In this document: piece by piece, positions 23,492 to 31,546 of the stretch
Layout of the letters: every line of letters starts with the position of its first letter
Position numbering within the stretch: position 1 is the stretch's first letter
Assembly (NCBI RefSeq): GCF_026015625.1
Contig: NZ_JAPDVG010000001.1
Location: 992,001 to 1,056,000 of the forward strand
Source of the DNA: Segatella copri
GTDB taxonomy: Bacteria; Bacteroidota; Bacteroidia; Bacteroidales; Bacteroidaceae
Direction of reading: 5' to 3'
DNA: 64,000 nucleotides
Translations under genes and position numbers: made by a program
The notes under the pieces: generated by a model
The model's database searches: none
What the model saw: the letters and a program-made list of their open reading frames with translations, nothing else
Told to the model about the DNA's origin: nothing

Positions 23492-23838
23492 TATTTTGAA
23501 CTCTTCATTTTTAAACGAACATACTCCGTTTGCCCATCCTCGTTCTGCCTCACCAGATATTTTTTTTTGAGCCGTTCATTCTCAATACGCAAGCGTAGGA
23601 TTTCTCGCTTATACCCCTCCTTGGTTTTGTCAATGCCCTCAGGAAGTATGTTCCCAATCTCAGCATCAGCACGAGCCAACCCCTCTATGCCTGCTTCTTC
23701 ATATTGCTTCAGCCACTTCTTAAAAGAAGTTTCCGAGACATTGTTTGCCCTGCAGAAATCACCGAGCTTAACTTTGGAGTTTCCCTTGAACTTACGAATC
23801 AAGAACTCCTTTTCCAATGGATTTAAATGCTTTGCCAT
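23491..23838 (-). CDS. IS3-family OrfA (helix-turn-helix protein)
   Basis: A 115-residue protein: HTH (KVKLGDFCRANNVSETSFKKWLKQY), a short acidic stretch, then a leucine-zipper helix (YKREILRLRIENERLKKKYL) for multimerisation. In this family OrfA alone binds the ends and inhibits transposition. I start at MAKHLNPLEKEF (23838); an earlier ATG at 23892 would lie within the leader hairpin. The A9 tract at 23560-23568 encodes KKK within the zipper end and is the likely slip site. Confidence 0.85.
   Translation of the reverse strand: MAKHLNPLEKEFLIRKFKGNSKVKLGDFCRANNVSETSFKKWLKQYEEAGIEGLARADAEIGNILPEGIDKTKEGYKREILRLRIENERLKKKYLVRQNEDGQTEYVRLKMKSSK
23560..23568 (-). promoter_or_regulatory. Programmed -1 frameshift site of the IS (A9 tract)
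   Basis: Nine A on the minus strand in CTC-AAA-AAA-AAA-TAT. The -1 frame is open from here through the orfA stop into orfB. Confidence 0.7.
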
Positions 23839-23891
23839 AAAAAGTTTCCTTTCTGGTGAATACTTGACGATAAGATAACCGTGCTTCGGCA

Positions 23892-23942
23892 AGTTGTGTG
23901 CCCTTACGTTCGGGCTACGCCCTCTCTACAGGGCACACAACT
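23892..23942 (-). promoter_or_regulatory. Leader hairpin of the transposase mRNA
   Basis: AGTTGTGTGCCCT (23892-23904) pairs perfectly over 13 bp with AGGGCACACAACT (23930-23942). It lies between the -7 box at 23954-23961 (TACCTTTG on the minus strand) and the orfA start. Confidence 0.7.
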
Positions 23943-24060
23943 CTATCTGCTTGCAAAGGTAATCATTTTCCATCAGTTTTCCACCTTTCTGTGTCTACTT
24001 TTTGAGGGGCAGCAACTACGTGCCAACCATCACCATCAGGTAGTTTAGAGTTGATAGTTA

Positions 24061-24071
24061 ATAGTTTATAG
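24061..24071. repeat. Copy of a dispersed intergenic repeat
   Basis: AGTTGATAGTTAATAGTTTATAG ending here contains ATAGTTTATAG, also found at 30148-30158 and inverted at 30190-30200. It lies in the leader of the HU-like gene. Confidence 0.55.
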
Positions 24072-24098
24072 TATTCACCATTAAAATTTATTGAGATT

Positions 24099-24650
24099 AT
24101 GGCAATTAATTTGAAAGCAAAGGAGACCCTTATCCAAGTAGGCGAAATGAAGGGTCAGTACAGATTCATCCTCGGTACCGAACTTTACAACAAGCTCTCA
24201 GAGAGCAAGGTTATCAAGGAGGCTGCCATCAGAAGCGGCGTTAGCGTGGGCGTGATGCAGGTTTGCTGGGATGCAGCAGGCGAGGTTATCAAGGCGTGGT
24301 GTACCGAAGGCCATTCCGTAGCCGTTCCGGGATTGGGAACCATGCGATTCGGCGTAAGAGCCAAGAGTGTGCCTACCGTAGGCGAAGTGGCTACCAGTCT
24401 GATTACCAACCGCCGTGTTATCTTCACCCCAAGCGTTGACATCAAGCGCGAGCTGCAGGAAACCTCCATCCAGATTACCTGTTACGACCGCAACGGCAAG
24501 GTGGTGAAAAACGTTACTTCCGACGATAAGGGTGATGTGGAAGACCCAGACAATAACCCAGGTGGCGGCGGTTCGGATAACACTCAGGGCGGCGGAAATA
24601 CTGAAGGCGGCGGAACCACCGGCGGTAATGAGGGCGACGGTTTGGAGTAA
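24099..24650 (+). CDS. HU/IHF-like DNA-binding protein with Gly-rich tail
   Basis: A 183-residue protein of the HU-like type common in Bacteroidales. Residues 1-125 show the HU pattern: YRFILGTELYNKLSESKVIKEAAIRSGVSVGVMQVCWDAAGEVI helices, EGHSVAVPGLGTMRFGVRAK strand region and a strand-turn-strand arm. Residues 126-150 may form a small Ig-like addition, and the end is an acidic Gly-rich tail (NNPGGGGSDNTQGGG). It would bend or coat DNA. It lies 88 bp after the IS right end, so its original promoter (21974-21981) has been separated from it by the insertion. Confidence 0.8.
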   Translation: MAINLKAKETLIQVGEMKGQYRFILGTELYNKLSESKVIKEAAIRSGVSVGVMQVCWDAAGEVIKAWCTEGHSVAVPGLGTMRFGVRAKSVPTVGEVATSLITNRRVIFTPSVDIKRELQETSIQITCYDRNGKVVKNVTSDDKGDVEDPDNNPGGGGSDNTQGGGNTEGGGTTGGNEGDGLE

Positions 24651-24656
24651 AAAAAG

Positions 24657-24694
24657 AGCCCCTGATGCAAGGAAACGAGCATCGGGGGCTTTTA
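24657..24694. terminator. Bidirectional terminator between the HU-like gene and the convergent unit
   Basis: AGCCCCTGATGC (24657-24668) pairs with GCATCGGGGGCT (24679-24690), one G-U pair; T-tract TTTTAT after it on plus, and seven A (24649-24655) before it serving the minus strand. Confidence 0.85.
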
Positions 24695-24696
24695 TC

Positions 24697-25284
24697 TTAC
24701 TCCATTACATAGAGGATGGCTGTATAGAGCTGCATCACGAGAATGTAGAAAAGAAAGCAGGGCGACAGGAGGCGGATGCCTTGATTCATCGCATCATAAA
24801 CCTGACTGATGCCCTTGATGCTCTCGCTCATGATGCCGTAACTCATGCCCATCACCATGACCGAGAAACAGATGTACGGAATGAGACTATGCGTGAACGG
24901 ACCCGGAAAGAGGGTTCCTACGGCATTCAGCAGAATGGCATGGGGCAAGAGGGTGAGCGCCAGCATGATACCCGCAGAGATGCACAACTCTATGAGCATC
25001 AGGCGCAAGGCCGTGCGCTGGCGATACTGGGTATGGTCGAAATGGAGCACCCTACTCTGCTTTACCACCCCGATGGTGATGCTGATGAGCACCAGCCATA
25101 CGAGCCATACTGAGGTGAGATGGTCTACAAAATGGCCCATAAACCAGCGGATGCCCTCGGGGCTGGTAAGCGAATGGGTGAACGACTCGGGCATCGCAGC
25201 TGTAAGCAGCCACGAAACCAGAATCACCACTACTTCGGCTATTCCCAACGATAATGCCAGATAGGCCAATACTTTCTTATACAT
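24697..25284 (-). CDS. Integral membrane protein, five predicted helices, function unknown
   Basis: A 195-residue protein with hydrophobic segments at about 5-27, 56-74, 95-115, 132-152 and 172-193. The pattern SLTSPEGIRWFMGHFVDHL resembles the start of AbgT-type transporters, but the length is less than half of that family, so I would not name it. It is last in a minus-strand run after the response regulator (27-bp gap), and could be a partner or target of the kinase. Confidence 0.6.
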   Translation of the reverse strand: MYKKVLAYLALSLGIAEVVVILVSWLLTAAMPESFTHSLTSPEGIRWFMGHFVDHLTSVWLVWLVLISITIGVVKQSRVLHFDHTQYRQRTALRLMLIELCISAGIMLALTLLPHAILLNAVGTLFPGPFTHSLIPYICFSVMVMGMSYGIMSESIKGISQVYDAMNQGIRLLSPCFLFYILVMQLYTAILYVME

Positions 25285-25311
25285 TTTTTAAAAAGCGCTT
25301 ATTGAAACGAG

Positions 25312-26037
25312 TTATTCTTCATCTGCCTGCAGATGGTCGATATCGAGGATGCGGAGCTCGCAGGCTTTTACCACCAGGCGGGTGGCGTTGATGCCCATGC
25401 CGTGGTTGCCGTCAGGGAAGAGTTTCTGAACCAGTTCTGCCTGTCGCTTCTCCAGACTCTTTACGCCGAAAGGCATTCCGCGCAGGTTGGTAATCTGCTC
25501 CTTGGTATAGCCCAGCGCAAGATGGCGCAGGAAACGCTCGTCATACTCATCAATCTCATAATTCACCAGAGCCTCCTGACGCATCAGTTGGCTGTTTACG
25601 CTCCGCTTGAAACGGTCTACTATCTTCTGAAGGATAGGCTGGTTGAACACCAGTTTCTTACCGCCCATGCAGCTCGCCACATCGCCACGCGTAAGGAGTT
25701 CGCCACTCTTCAGAATGATGCCGTCGCAGCCCGCATCAAGCACATCTACCCAGAGTTTCTCGTTCAGAATTTCTCCTGTAAAGATGAGCACCTTCACGTC
25801 AGGATACTTCTCCTTGGTCTGACGGCAGATTTCTACGCCTACCGTGGTGGAACCGCCCAGACCGAGGTCGAGCAGAACCAGATCGGGCAACTGCTGCTTG
25901 ATGAGTTTCCAATAGGCTATTTCGCTCTCGGCAGTACCGATGATTTCAGCCTCTGGAATATCATTCTTGAAGATACCCTCTGTGCCCTTCAGTTCCAGGG
26001 GCACGTCTTCTACTATGATGACTTTAAAATTTTCCAT
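25312..26037 (-). CDS. Response regulator with receiver and LuxR-like output domain
   Basis: 241 residues. Receiver domain 1-130: acidic pair E10/D11 (VIIVEDVP), phosphoacceptor D57 (LVLLDLGLGG), T87 (LIFTGE) and K110 (GIILKSGE). The output domain (about 155-230; DEYDERFLRHLALGYTKEQITNL and KSLEKRQAELVQKLF) looks like a diverged LuxR/GerE helix-turn-helix. It follows the large kinase by 20 bp and is its obvious partner. Targets are unknown; the neighbouring uronate genes and membrane protein are candidates. Confidence 0.8.
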   Translation of the reverse strand: MENFKVIIVEDVPLELKGTEGIFKNDIPEAEIIGTAESEIAYWKLIKQQLPDLVLLDLGLGGSTTVGVEICRQTKEKYPDVKVLIFTGEILNEKLWVDVLDAGCDGIILKSGELLTRGDVASCMGGKKLVFNQPILQKIVDRFKRSVNSQLMRQEALVNYEIDEYDERFLRHLALGYTKEQITNLRGMPFGVKSLEKRQAELVQKLFPDGNHGMGINATRLVVKACELRILDIDHLQADEE

Positions 26038-26057
26038 TTTCTGATATTTTTATTTTC

Positions 26058-29000
26058 TTATGATTTTAAACTTTTCCATTTGATGCGTGCCGGCAGCACG
26101 GCCTCTATCCTGAGGCAACCCTTATCGCCCTGGCAAGCCTTGATGCCGCAGCCGCGCAGATTGGTAATCTCGCCCAGTTCCCTCACAATCTGACGGCACA
26201 GGAGATAGCGCAAATCGCCCGTCAGAGGGGTGAAGAGCTGGGCATGGAGCGCAGCATCATAGGCCACATCCTGCTGGTCAATCCAATATCTCACGTAGGC
26301 AGAACCCGGAATCTCAGCCACTCCGGTATGGTAATCCTTGGAATTGCCGCGCATCAGAGAAACAAGATAGCGGTTCAGGAAATCATCCGCCTTGATGTTG
26401 CCTTCTACCTGCTCCATCGCCTGGGCGCTGAGCAGAGAATAGAGCGATTTATAATAAGCTACCAGTTCCTTGAGCGAATCTACATCATCGGGCTGCGAAT
26501 CGATAAGCTGGCGGATGCGCGACGGATAATACATCGTTTCGTGCTTGAGCGTAGACAGACAGTTGTCGAGCACGGAATTGGAGATATGAAGCTTATCGTT
26601 CTCATATTCAGCCCTATGCAGCTCATCGGTCATCAGCTCCAGTTTCAGGGATTCCTGCTCAGCCTCGTCGGTACGCTTAGCCTTGGTCTGCTCAATCATG
26701 GCAAACCGGTAGCTCAGCACGTGGCGGTAATAGAGCAGATAATAAGCCAGCGGCAACTGCAGCAGCAACAGGATGAGCAGCACCACGGCCACGGTCTTCG
26801 AGTTCTCGCTCTGCTGCATCGTGTGCACGTAATTATCGAGCGTATTATCGGCACTTATCTCGCGGAACAGCTGGGTATAAACCTTGTTGTTGCTCTGGTA
26901 GAGCGACCATTGGTGCAACGCCAGGGCAGCCACGGCACACTCGTTTCTCAGGTCCAGGATGACGTGATAATTGGTTGGCAGTCCGGAGCGTATCCAGGAG
27001 AGTTCTGCCGCCATTCCCACCTCCGGATGAGCCACCATGAGATACTTGCCGTCGGGATACTTCGATAGATAGAACGCGTTGAGATAATGGCGCGAAGAAT
27101 CGGCAAAAGCCAGGGTGCGCTGGTAGGTACGGTTGATATTGCTGAAGTAGGCACTATCTGCAAAATCGTCGGCACGCTGGAGATTGGCATCTACGTTCGT
27201 CTTGAGATGATTGTGGCGCTGACGGATGCCGTTGGTCTTCTTAGCCTCGCAAGGCTGGACCGAAACCGACAGCAGCACGAAGAGCATGATGATGCTCAGA
27301 AGCTGATGGGTTCGGCGGGCGATGCCCTTAGGCAGACGGAAACTGAAGCGGCTCCCCTCGCCCAACTTGCTTTCTGCCTTGATCTGGCAGCCGGCAAAGA
27401 GCGAACTCACCTTCTTATATTTCTCGATGATGCCCTTGCAGTTGAGCAGTCCGAAGCCGTGACCGCCCGTATAGGTCCGGTCGAAGACATGCGCCAGCTG
27501 CTCCTCGTCCATACCCTTTCCGGTATCTGAGATGCTGATTTCCACGAAGTCAGAAACCTTGGCGCTAATGGTTACCTTTCCGCCTTCGGGTGTAAACTTG
27601 CAGGCATTATCGGCTATGGTATTGATCATGAAGAGCGTAAGGATGCGGTCGGCCTTGACCACGGCATCTGTAGGTTCTACATCGAGTTTCACGCCCTGCA
27701 TCTGGAAGCTCATCTTTCCCTTGCTTACAATATCGAAAAGCTGCTGGAGCGGGAAACTTTCGATACGCAGGTTGAGTGAGCCCTGGCGCATCTGAATCCA
27801 CTCCGTAAGCACGTTATTATATTGGTTAATCTTATCTGTGAGTTCGGCGATATACTGGTAACGTTCCTGCCGCACCTCATCGCTTTCGCCCCCTTCGGCG
27901 AGTCGGTTTACCTCGTGAATCATGCGGTCGATGAAAGGCGTAATGCTATTTACGAGCGAAATCTTAGCCCTTTGTTCCAGATTGCGTTTCTTGTTTTCTT
28001 CGATATGCAGTCGGGTTACGTTCAGTTCATCCTGAACCTCCTCCTGCTTATCTTTTAATTCGTTGATTTTCTTAGTATTATTCTCGCTCCACTCACGCAA
28101 AGGTGCAAGCAGTTCATCCATCGACTGGTTCTTCATCTTCTTGCGCTTCATGTGGTCGAAAACGTAGAGCAGAACCACCACGAGCACAATCATCGCCACC
28201 ACAGCAGCAATCATCAGGTTGAGCTGCTGGGCGTTCTCGTCGAGTGCCGCGGCACGTGCCTCCAGCTGGCGATCCTGACGCGAACGGTCCTGCAAATCCA
28301 GATAGATATTGCGGTTGTAATCGCTCTGCTGCTTATCATCTATAGCCGAATAAACCAGGCAGAGTCTTTCACGTATCGACGCTACGAGGTCGGGTGCCTG
28401 CTCTATCGCCTTGTTGTCGTTCAGGGCATGATTCAGGCAGTCGAGCGCCGAAGAATAATCATGGATATCCCAGAAACATTCAGCCAGCGTACGGTTGGCT
28501 CCGGCAGTCTGATAAACATCTCCGTAGCTCGAAAAAATGTTGAGGGCACGCTGGGCAAAGTTGCCTGCCAGCAGATTGTTTGGCATCTGCTCGATGTTGA
28601 GATACTGGAAGGCAGGCAGGTTGTTGCGTATGAGGAATTCGCTCACCTCTCCTTTTCTGAGGTGCTCGCTAATAGACTGCAGGGCGTTAGCCTGCCAGTA
28701 AGGATAAGGATGGGCAGGGTCGCTAGCCAACATGTAGCAGCTGATCAGCCGGTCGAATTCCGCCTGATTGATTTCGTTTTCGGTTCCCTTGACAATAGCT
28801 CCGCCCGAACCTATATTATAAAGATAGTTGAGATATTGTGCCGAATCCTGTTCCAGCTCATCTGGGTCCAGACGGTTAAGCTCCTGAAGCATCGGCTCGT
28901 CTAAGCCCACATAATAAAAATAGGTGGCGGCAACAATACTGAATTCAGATTTCGCATAAATCACGCGTTTGCTTTCCCTCGGGGGCATGGAATTCACCTC

Positions 29001-29429
29001 TTCGCGAATTCTGCGCAAACGCCTCATCGCCTTTTCGCGATAAGCATAAAAATCTTTGTTGTGCGATTCTCTCTGGCAGAGTCGCATGTTCTGAACATCG
29101 GCAATAGCGAGTTCTATCTGATTATCGCTCTCCTCTTCAACTTTCCTCAGCCATCCCTTGGCACCCTTGTAATCCATCTTGGCTATACAGACGAAAGCAA
29201 GGTTGTTATAGGCTTCAGCACGGCCTGAGGAATAATTTTCTGAAAGCTTCAAAGCCCTCTCAGCCAGCACTTTAGTAGAATCGAGGTTACGATAATGATA
29301 AGCATAGGATTGCTCGTTCAGCTCATCTACCCTAGCCTTATTCGCAGGAGAACAAGCTGAAAGAAAAAGTGTCGCCACCACCAGAACTGATGATGGCGAC
29401 ATGGAAAAAAAGGATGCTGAAATTTGCAT
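26058..29429 (-). CDS. Very large two-headed sensor histidine kinase (DUF5112/DUF5113-like)
   Basis: 1123 residues. Part one: lipoprotein-like signal (LFLSACSPAN), TPR-like periplasmic repeats (about 30-390), a membrane helix (about 402-423), a coiled coil and a HATPase_c domain (about 560-700) with N-box IADNACKFTPEGG, G1 ISDTGKGMDEEQ and G2 GGHGFGLLNCKG. Part two: a second export helix (about 707-727), a new periplasmic domain (about 735-880), a helix (about 883-905), a coiled coil, LKHETMYYPSRIRQL (about 962-976, an H-box candidate) and a C-terminal domain that looks like a worn ATPase domain. It begins 23 bp after the aldolase stop. An internal start would make part two a separate protein; I see none forced by the sequence. 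Confidence 0.8.
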   Translation of the reverse strand: MQISASFFSMSPSSVLVVATLFLSACSPANKARVDELNEQSYAYHYRNLDSTKVLAERALKLSENYSSGRAEAYNNLAFVCIAKMDYKGAKGWLRKVEEESDNQIELAIADVQNMRLCQRESHNKDFYAYREKAMRRLRRIREEVNSMPPRESKRVIYAKSEFSIVAATYFYYVGLDEPMLQELNRLDPDELEQDSAQYLNYLYNIGSGGAIVKGTENEINQAEFDRLISCYMLASDPAHPYPYWQANALQSISEHLRKGEVSEFLIRNNLPAFQYLNIEQMPNNLLAGNFAQRALNIFSSYGDVYQTAGANRTLAECFWDIHDYSSALDCLNHALNDNKAIEQAPDLVASIRERLCLVYSAIDDKQQSDYNRNIYLDLQDRSRQDRQLEARAAALDENAQQLNLMIAAVVAMIVLVVVLLYVFDHMKRKKMKNQSMDELLAPLREWSENNTKKINELKDKQEEVQDELNVTRLHIEENKKRNLEQRAKISLVNSITPFIDRMIHEVNRLAEGGESDEVRQERYQYIAELTDKINQYNNVLTEWIQMRQGSLNLRIESFPLQQLFDIVSKGKMSFQMQGVKLDVEPTDAVVKADRILTLFMINTIADNACKFTPEGGKVTISAKVSDFVEISISDTGKGMDEEQLAHVFDRTYTGGHGFGLLNCKGIIEKYKKVSSLFAGCQIKAESKLGEGSRFSFRLPKGIARRTHQLLSIIMLFVLLSVSVQPCEAKKTNGIRQRHNHLKTNVDANLQRADDFADSAYFSNINRTYQRTLAFADSSRHYLNAFYLSKYPDGKYLMVAHPEVGMAAELSWIRSGLPTNYHVILDLRNECAVAALALHQWSLYQSNNKVYTQLFREISADNTLDNYVHTMQQSENSKTVAVVLLILLLLQLPLAYYLLYYRHVLSYRFAMIEQTKAKRTDEAEQESLKLELMTDELHRAEYENDKLHISNSVLDNCLSTLKHETMYYPSRIRQLIDSQPDDVDSLKELVAYYKSLYSLLSAQAMEQVEGNIKADDFLNRYLVSLMRGNSKDYHTGVAEIPGSAYVRYWIDQQDVAYDAALHAQLFTPLTGDLRYLLCRQIVRELGEITNLRGCGIKACQGDKGCLRIEAVLPARIKWKSLKS

Positions 29430-29452
29430 CTAGATGAAAAATAGTCTCTAAA

Positions 29453-30124
29453 TTAAGCGCGAGCCTTCGCGATGTATCCGAGAGCCTCCTGACACTTGGC
29501 TGTGATGGCAGCCCAGTCGCCAGCAGCAACAGTCTCCTTAGGGAAGAGCTTAGAGCCCATACCTACACAGAGAACGCCAGCCTTGATCCAAGGAGTAAGA
29601 TTCTCCTCTGTTGGCTCTACCGCACCTGTTACCATGATGTTGCTCCAACGCAAAGGTGCCATTACGTTCTTGACGAATGAAGGACCGCCTACGTTACCTG
29701 CTGGGAATACCTTGGTTACGTCGCAACCGGCAGCCTGAGCATTATTTATTTCAGTTACAGAACCGCAACCTGGTGAATAAGGAACCAAACGACGGTTGCA
29801 AACTGGAGCAATCTCTGGGTTGAAGTTAGGACCTACGATGAAGTTAGCGCCGAGCTGGAGATACAGAGAAGCTGTACCGGCATCAACAACTGTACCTGCA
29901 CCCAAGATCATCTCAGGACAAGCCTTGTCGGCCCACTTTACCAACTCTCCGAAAATCTCGTGAGCGAAGTCACCACGGTTAGTAAACTCGAAAACACGTA
30001 CGCCACCCTCGTAACAAGCCTTGATGACGTTCTTGCAGATTTCAACATCCTTATTGAAGAAAACAGGTACCATACCAGTCTCTTTCATGGCTGCCATAAC
30101 CTGCATTTTGCTAAACTTTGCCAT
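29453..30124 (-). CDS. eda: 2-keto-3-deoxy-6-phosphogluconate aldolase
   Basis: Splits KDPG to pyruvate and glyceraldehyde 3-phosphate, the last step of uronate and Entner-Doudoroff catabolism. The 223-residue protein has the class I aldolase features: E46 in [30 protein letters not shown] and the Schiff-base Lys K138 in [14 protein letters not shown], then [12 protein letters not shown] and GMGSKLFP. Length is normal. It follows kdgK by 106 bp, a gap with a hairpin built from dispersed repeats. Confidence 0.92.
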   Translation of the reverse strand: MAKFSKMQVMAAMKETGMVPVFFNKDVEICKNVIKACYEGGVRVFEFTNRGDFAHEIFGELVKWADKACPEMILGAGTVVDAGTASLYLQLGANFIVGPNFNPEIAPVCNRRLVPYSPGCGSVTEINNAQAAGCDVTKVFPAGNVGGPSFVKNVMAPLRWSNIMVTGAVEPTEENLTPWIKAGVLCVGMGSKLFPKETVAAGDWAAITAKCQEALGYIAKARA

Positions 30125-30147
30125 TATCTTATATGAATTAATAATGA

Positions 30148-30220
30148 ATAGTTTATAGTTTATAAGAGCTACGCCGTAAGCAAGACTGCCTATAAACTAT
30201 CAACTATCAACTATAAACTT
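30148..30220. repeat. Inverted dispersed repeats between eda and kdgK
   Basis: ATAGTTTATAG (30148-30158) is the exact inverse of CTATAAACTAT (30190-30200); a further CTATAAACT follows at 30211 with CAACTATCAACT between. They could form an mRNA hairpin that sets the ratio of the two products. Confidence 0.6.
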
Positions 30221-30230
30221 TAAACTATAA

Positions 30231-31253
30231 TTATCTCTGAACTCGACCATTAGCGTTACCTCCAGCCAGGCTCTCTACCTCGTCAACAGATACCAGGTTG
30301 AAGTCGCCAGGGATAGTATGCTTCAAAGCAGAAGCAGCTACTGCAAACTCAAGAGCCTCGCCCTGAGTCTCCTTAGTAAGAAGACCGTGGATCAGACCAC
30401 CAGAGAAAGAGTCGCCACCACCAACGCGGTCGATGATAGGGTTGATGTCGTAGTGCTTGCTCTGATAGAACTCCTTACCATCATAGATAAGAGCCTTCCA
30501 GCCGTTATGTGTAGCAGAGAGAGATTCGCGGAGAGTAGAAACAACATACTTGAATCCGAACTCCTTCATCATGCCCTTGAAGATTCCGTAGTAACCCTCA
30601 GCATCAGTCTTACCGCCCTCTACGTCAGCATCTGGCTTGAAGCCCAGGCAGAGCTGAGCATCTTCCTCATTACCGATACAAACATCAACATACTTCATCA
30701 GAGGACGCATAACAGAGATAGCCTTCTCTGAAGTCCAGAGCTTCTTGCGGAAGTTGAGGTCAACAGAAACAGTTACGCCGTGACGCTTAGCAGCCTCACA
30801 AGCCAACTTGGTAAGCTCAGCAGCCTTGTCGCTAATAGCTGGAGTAATACCGCTCCAATGGAACCACTGGGCACCCTCCATAATCTTGTCGAAATCGAAA
30901 TCAGATGGGTCAGCCTCAGCAATTGCGCTGTGTGCACGGTCGTAGATTACCTTGGATGGGCGCATAGAAGCACCAGTCTCGGCATAGTAGAGACCTACGC
31001 GGTCGCCACCACGAGCGATGAACTCTGTGTTAACGCCGTAACGACGGAGACCGTTGACAGCAATCTGACCGATCTCGTGCTTAGGGAGCTTAGATACGAA
31101 GTAAGCATCATGACCATAGTTAGCCAAGCTTACAGCTACGTTAGCCTCACCACCACCAGGGATGATGCGAAGTGATTCACTCTGAATGAAACGATCATTG
31201 CCTTCTGGTGATAAACGAAGCATGATCTCGCCTAATGTTACAATTTTTGCCAT
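30231..31253 (-). CDS. kdgK: 2-keto-3-deoxygluconate kinase (PfkB family)
   Basis: Phosphorylates KDG to KDPG, the substrate of the next gene's product. The 340-residue protein has PfkB features: IPGGGEANVAVSLANYG near the N-terminus, WFHWSGITPA, VDLNFRKKLW, and the C-terminal DRVGGGDSFSGGLIHGLL with the catalytic Asp and anion hole. I start at 31253 (MAKIVTLGEIMLRLSPEGN), the usual start for this family; a frame upstream adds 21 lysine-rich residues. A -7 box lies at 31369-31376. Confidence 0.9.
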   Translation of the reverse strand: MAKIVTLGEIMLRLSPEGNDRFIQSESLRIIPGGGEANVAVSLANYGHDAYFVSKLPKHEIGQIAVNGLRRYGVNTEFIARGGDRVGLYYAETGASMRPSKVIYDRAHSAIAEADPSDFDFDKIMEGAQWFHWSGITPAISDKAAELTKLACEAAKRHGVTVSVDLNFRKKLWTSEKAISVMRPLMKYVDVCIGNEEDAQLCLGFKPDADVEGGKTDAEGYYGIFKGMMKEFGFKYVVSTLRESLSATHNGWKALIYDGKEFYQSKHYDINPIIDRVGGGDSFSGGLIHGLLTKETQGEALEFAVAASALKHTIPGDFNLVSVDEVESLAGGNANGRVQR

Positions 31254-31368
31254 GTTTGATAGTTTTAATTTTTTTGTTTTTATTTTGTTTGTTATGAGTA
31301 ACAAATTAAATTCCACTTTTCAGTAGAGAAATGAAGTTCAATTATCAGTTGTCGTTCAATTTCGAGGG

Positions 31369-31376
31369 CAAAAATA
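31369..31376 (-). promoter_or_regulatory. -7 box of the kdgK-eda unit
   Basis: Minus strand TATTTTTG (CAAAAATA on plus), with a partial -33 (CGAA at about 31396). The leader would be about 110 nt. Confidence 0.5.
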
Positions 31377-31471
31377 ACCATAATTTCTCGAATAACGAAA
31401 TAAAATCGCATTTTTTTTTGTTTTTCGTGCAAAAAAGTTGCTGTGTCTTCGCACAATTCAAAAAAATGTTG

Positions 31472-31479
31472 TATATTTG
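31472..31479 (+). promoter_or_regulatory. -7 box of the LacI-type regulator gene
   Basis: TATATTTG followed by CGGC. It gives an untranslated leader of about 160 nt before 31648. I see no gene in 31254-31647. Confidence 0.6.
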
Positions 31480-31494
31480 CGGCAAAATTCGTAC

Positions 31495-31546
31495 TTGTGG
31501 TCGCACACAACAGAATTGCTTAATACTAATTGTGGTCTGTGCACAG
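31495..31546 (+). promoter_or_regulatory. Repeated inverted motifs downstream of the regulator promoter
   Basis: TTGTGGTC begins two inverted repeats, TTGTGGTCGCACACAA (31495-31510) and TTGTGGTCTGTGCACAG (31530-31546), the latter containing CTGTGCACAG. They lie within the first 70 nt of the transcript, suited to repressor binding. Confidence 0.5.

Larger units (their letters stand above)
22392..24009 (-). mobile_element. IS3-family insertion sequence (probably IS150 group)
   Basis: About 1.6 kb. Terminal inverted repeats are imperfect: CCCCAAAGTGGACACAAAAA at the left, and CCCCTCAAAAAGTAGACACA on the minus strand at the right. It carries orfA and orfB with DDE residues and a slippery A9 tract. 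The target duplication is not certain; GCA occurs just outside both ends (22386-22388 and 24012-24014). The left end holds four 12-bp motifs at an exact 42-bp period. The element interrupts the 22218 gene and separates it from the HU-like gene. Confidence 0.85.

Noticed and set aside
24532..25264. Plus-strand open frames of 139 and 193 codons
   Set aside because: They cross the terminator at 24657-24694 or are antisense to the membrane protein gene.
26244..28904. Several plus-strand open frames of 147-274 codons
   Set aside because: All are antisense to the large sensor kinase and contain no recognisable domain.
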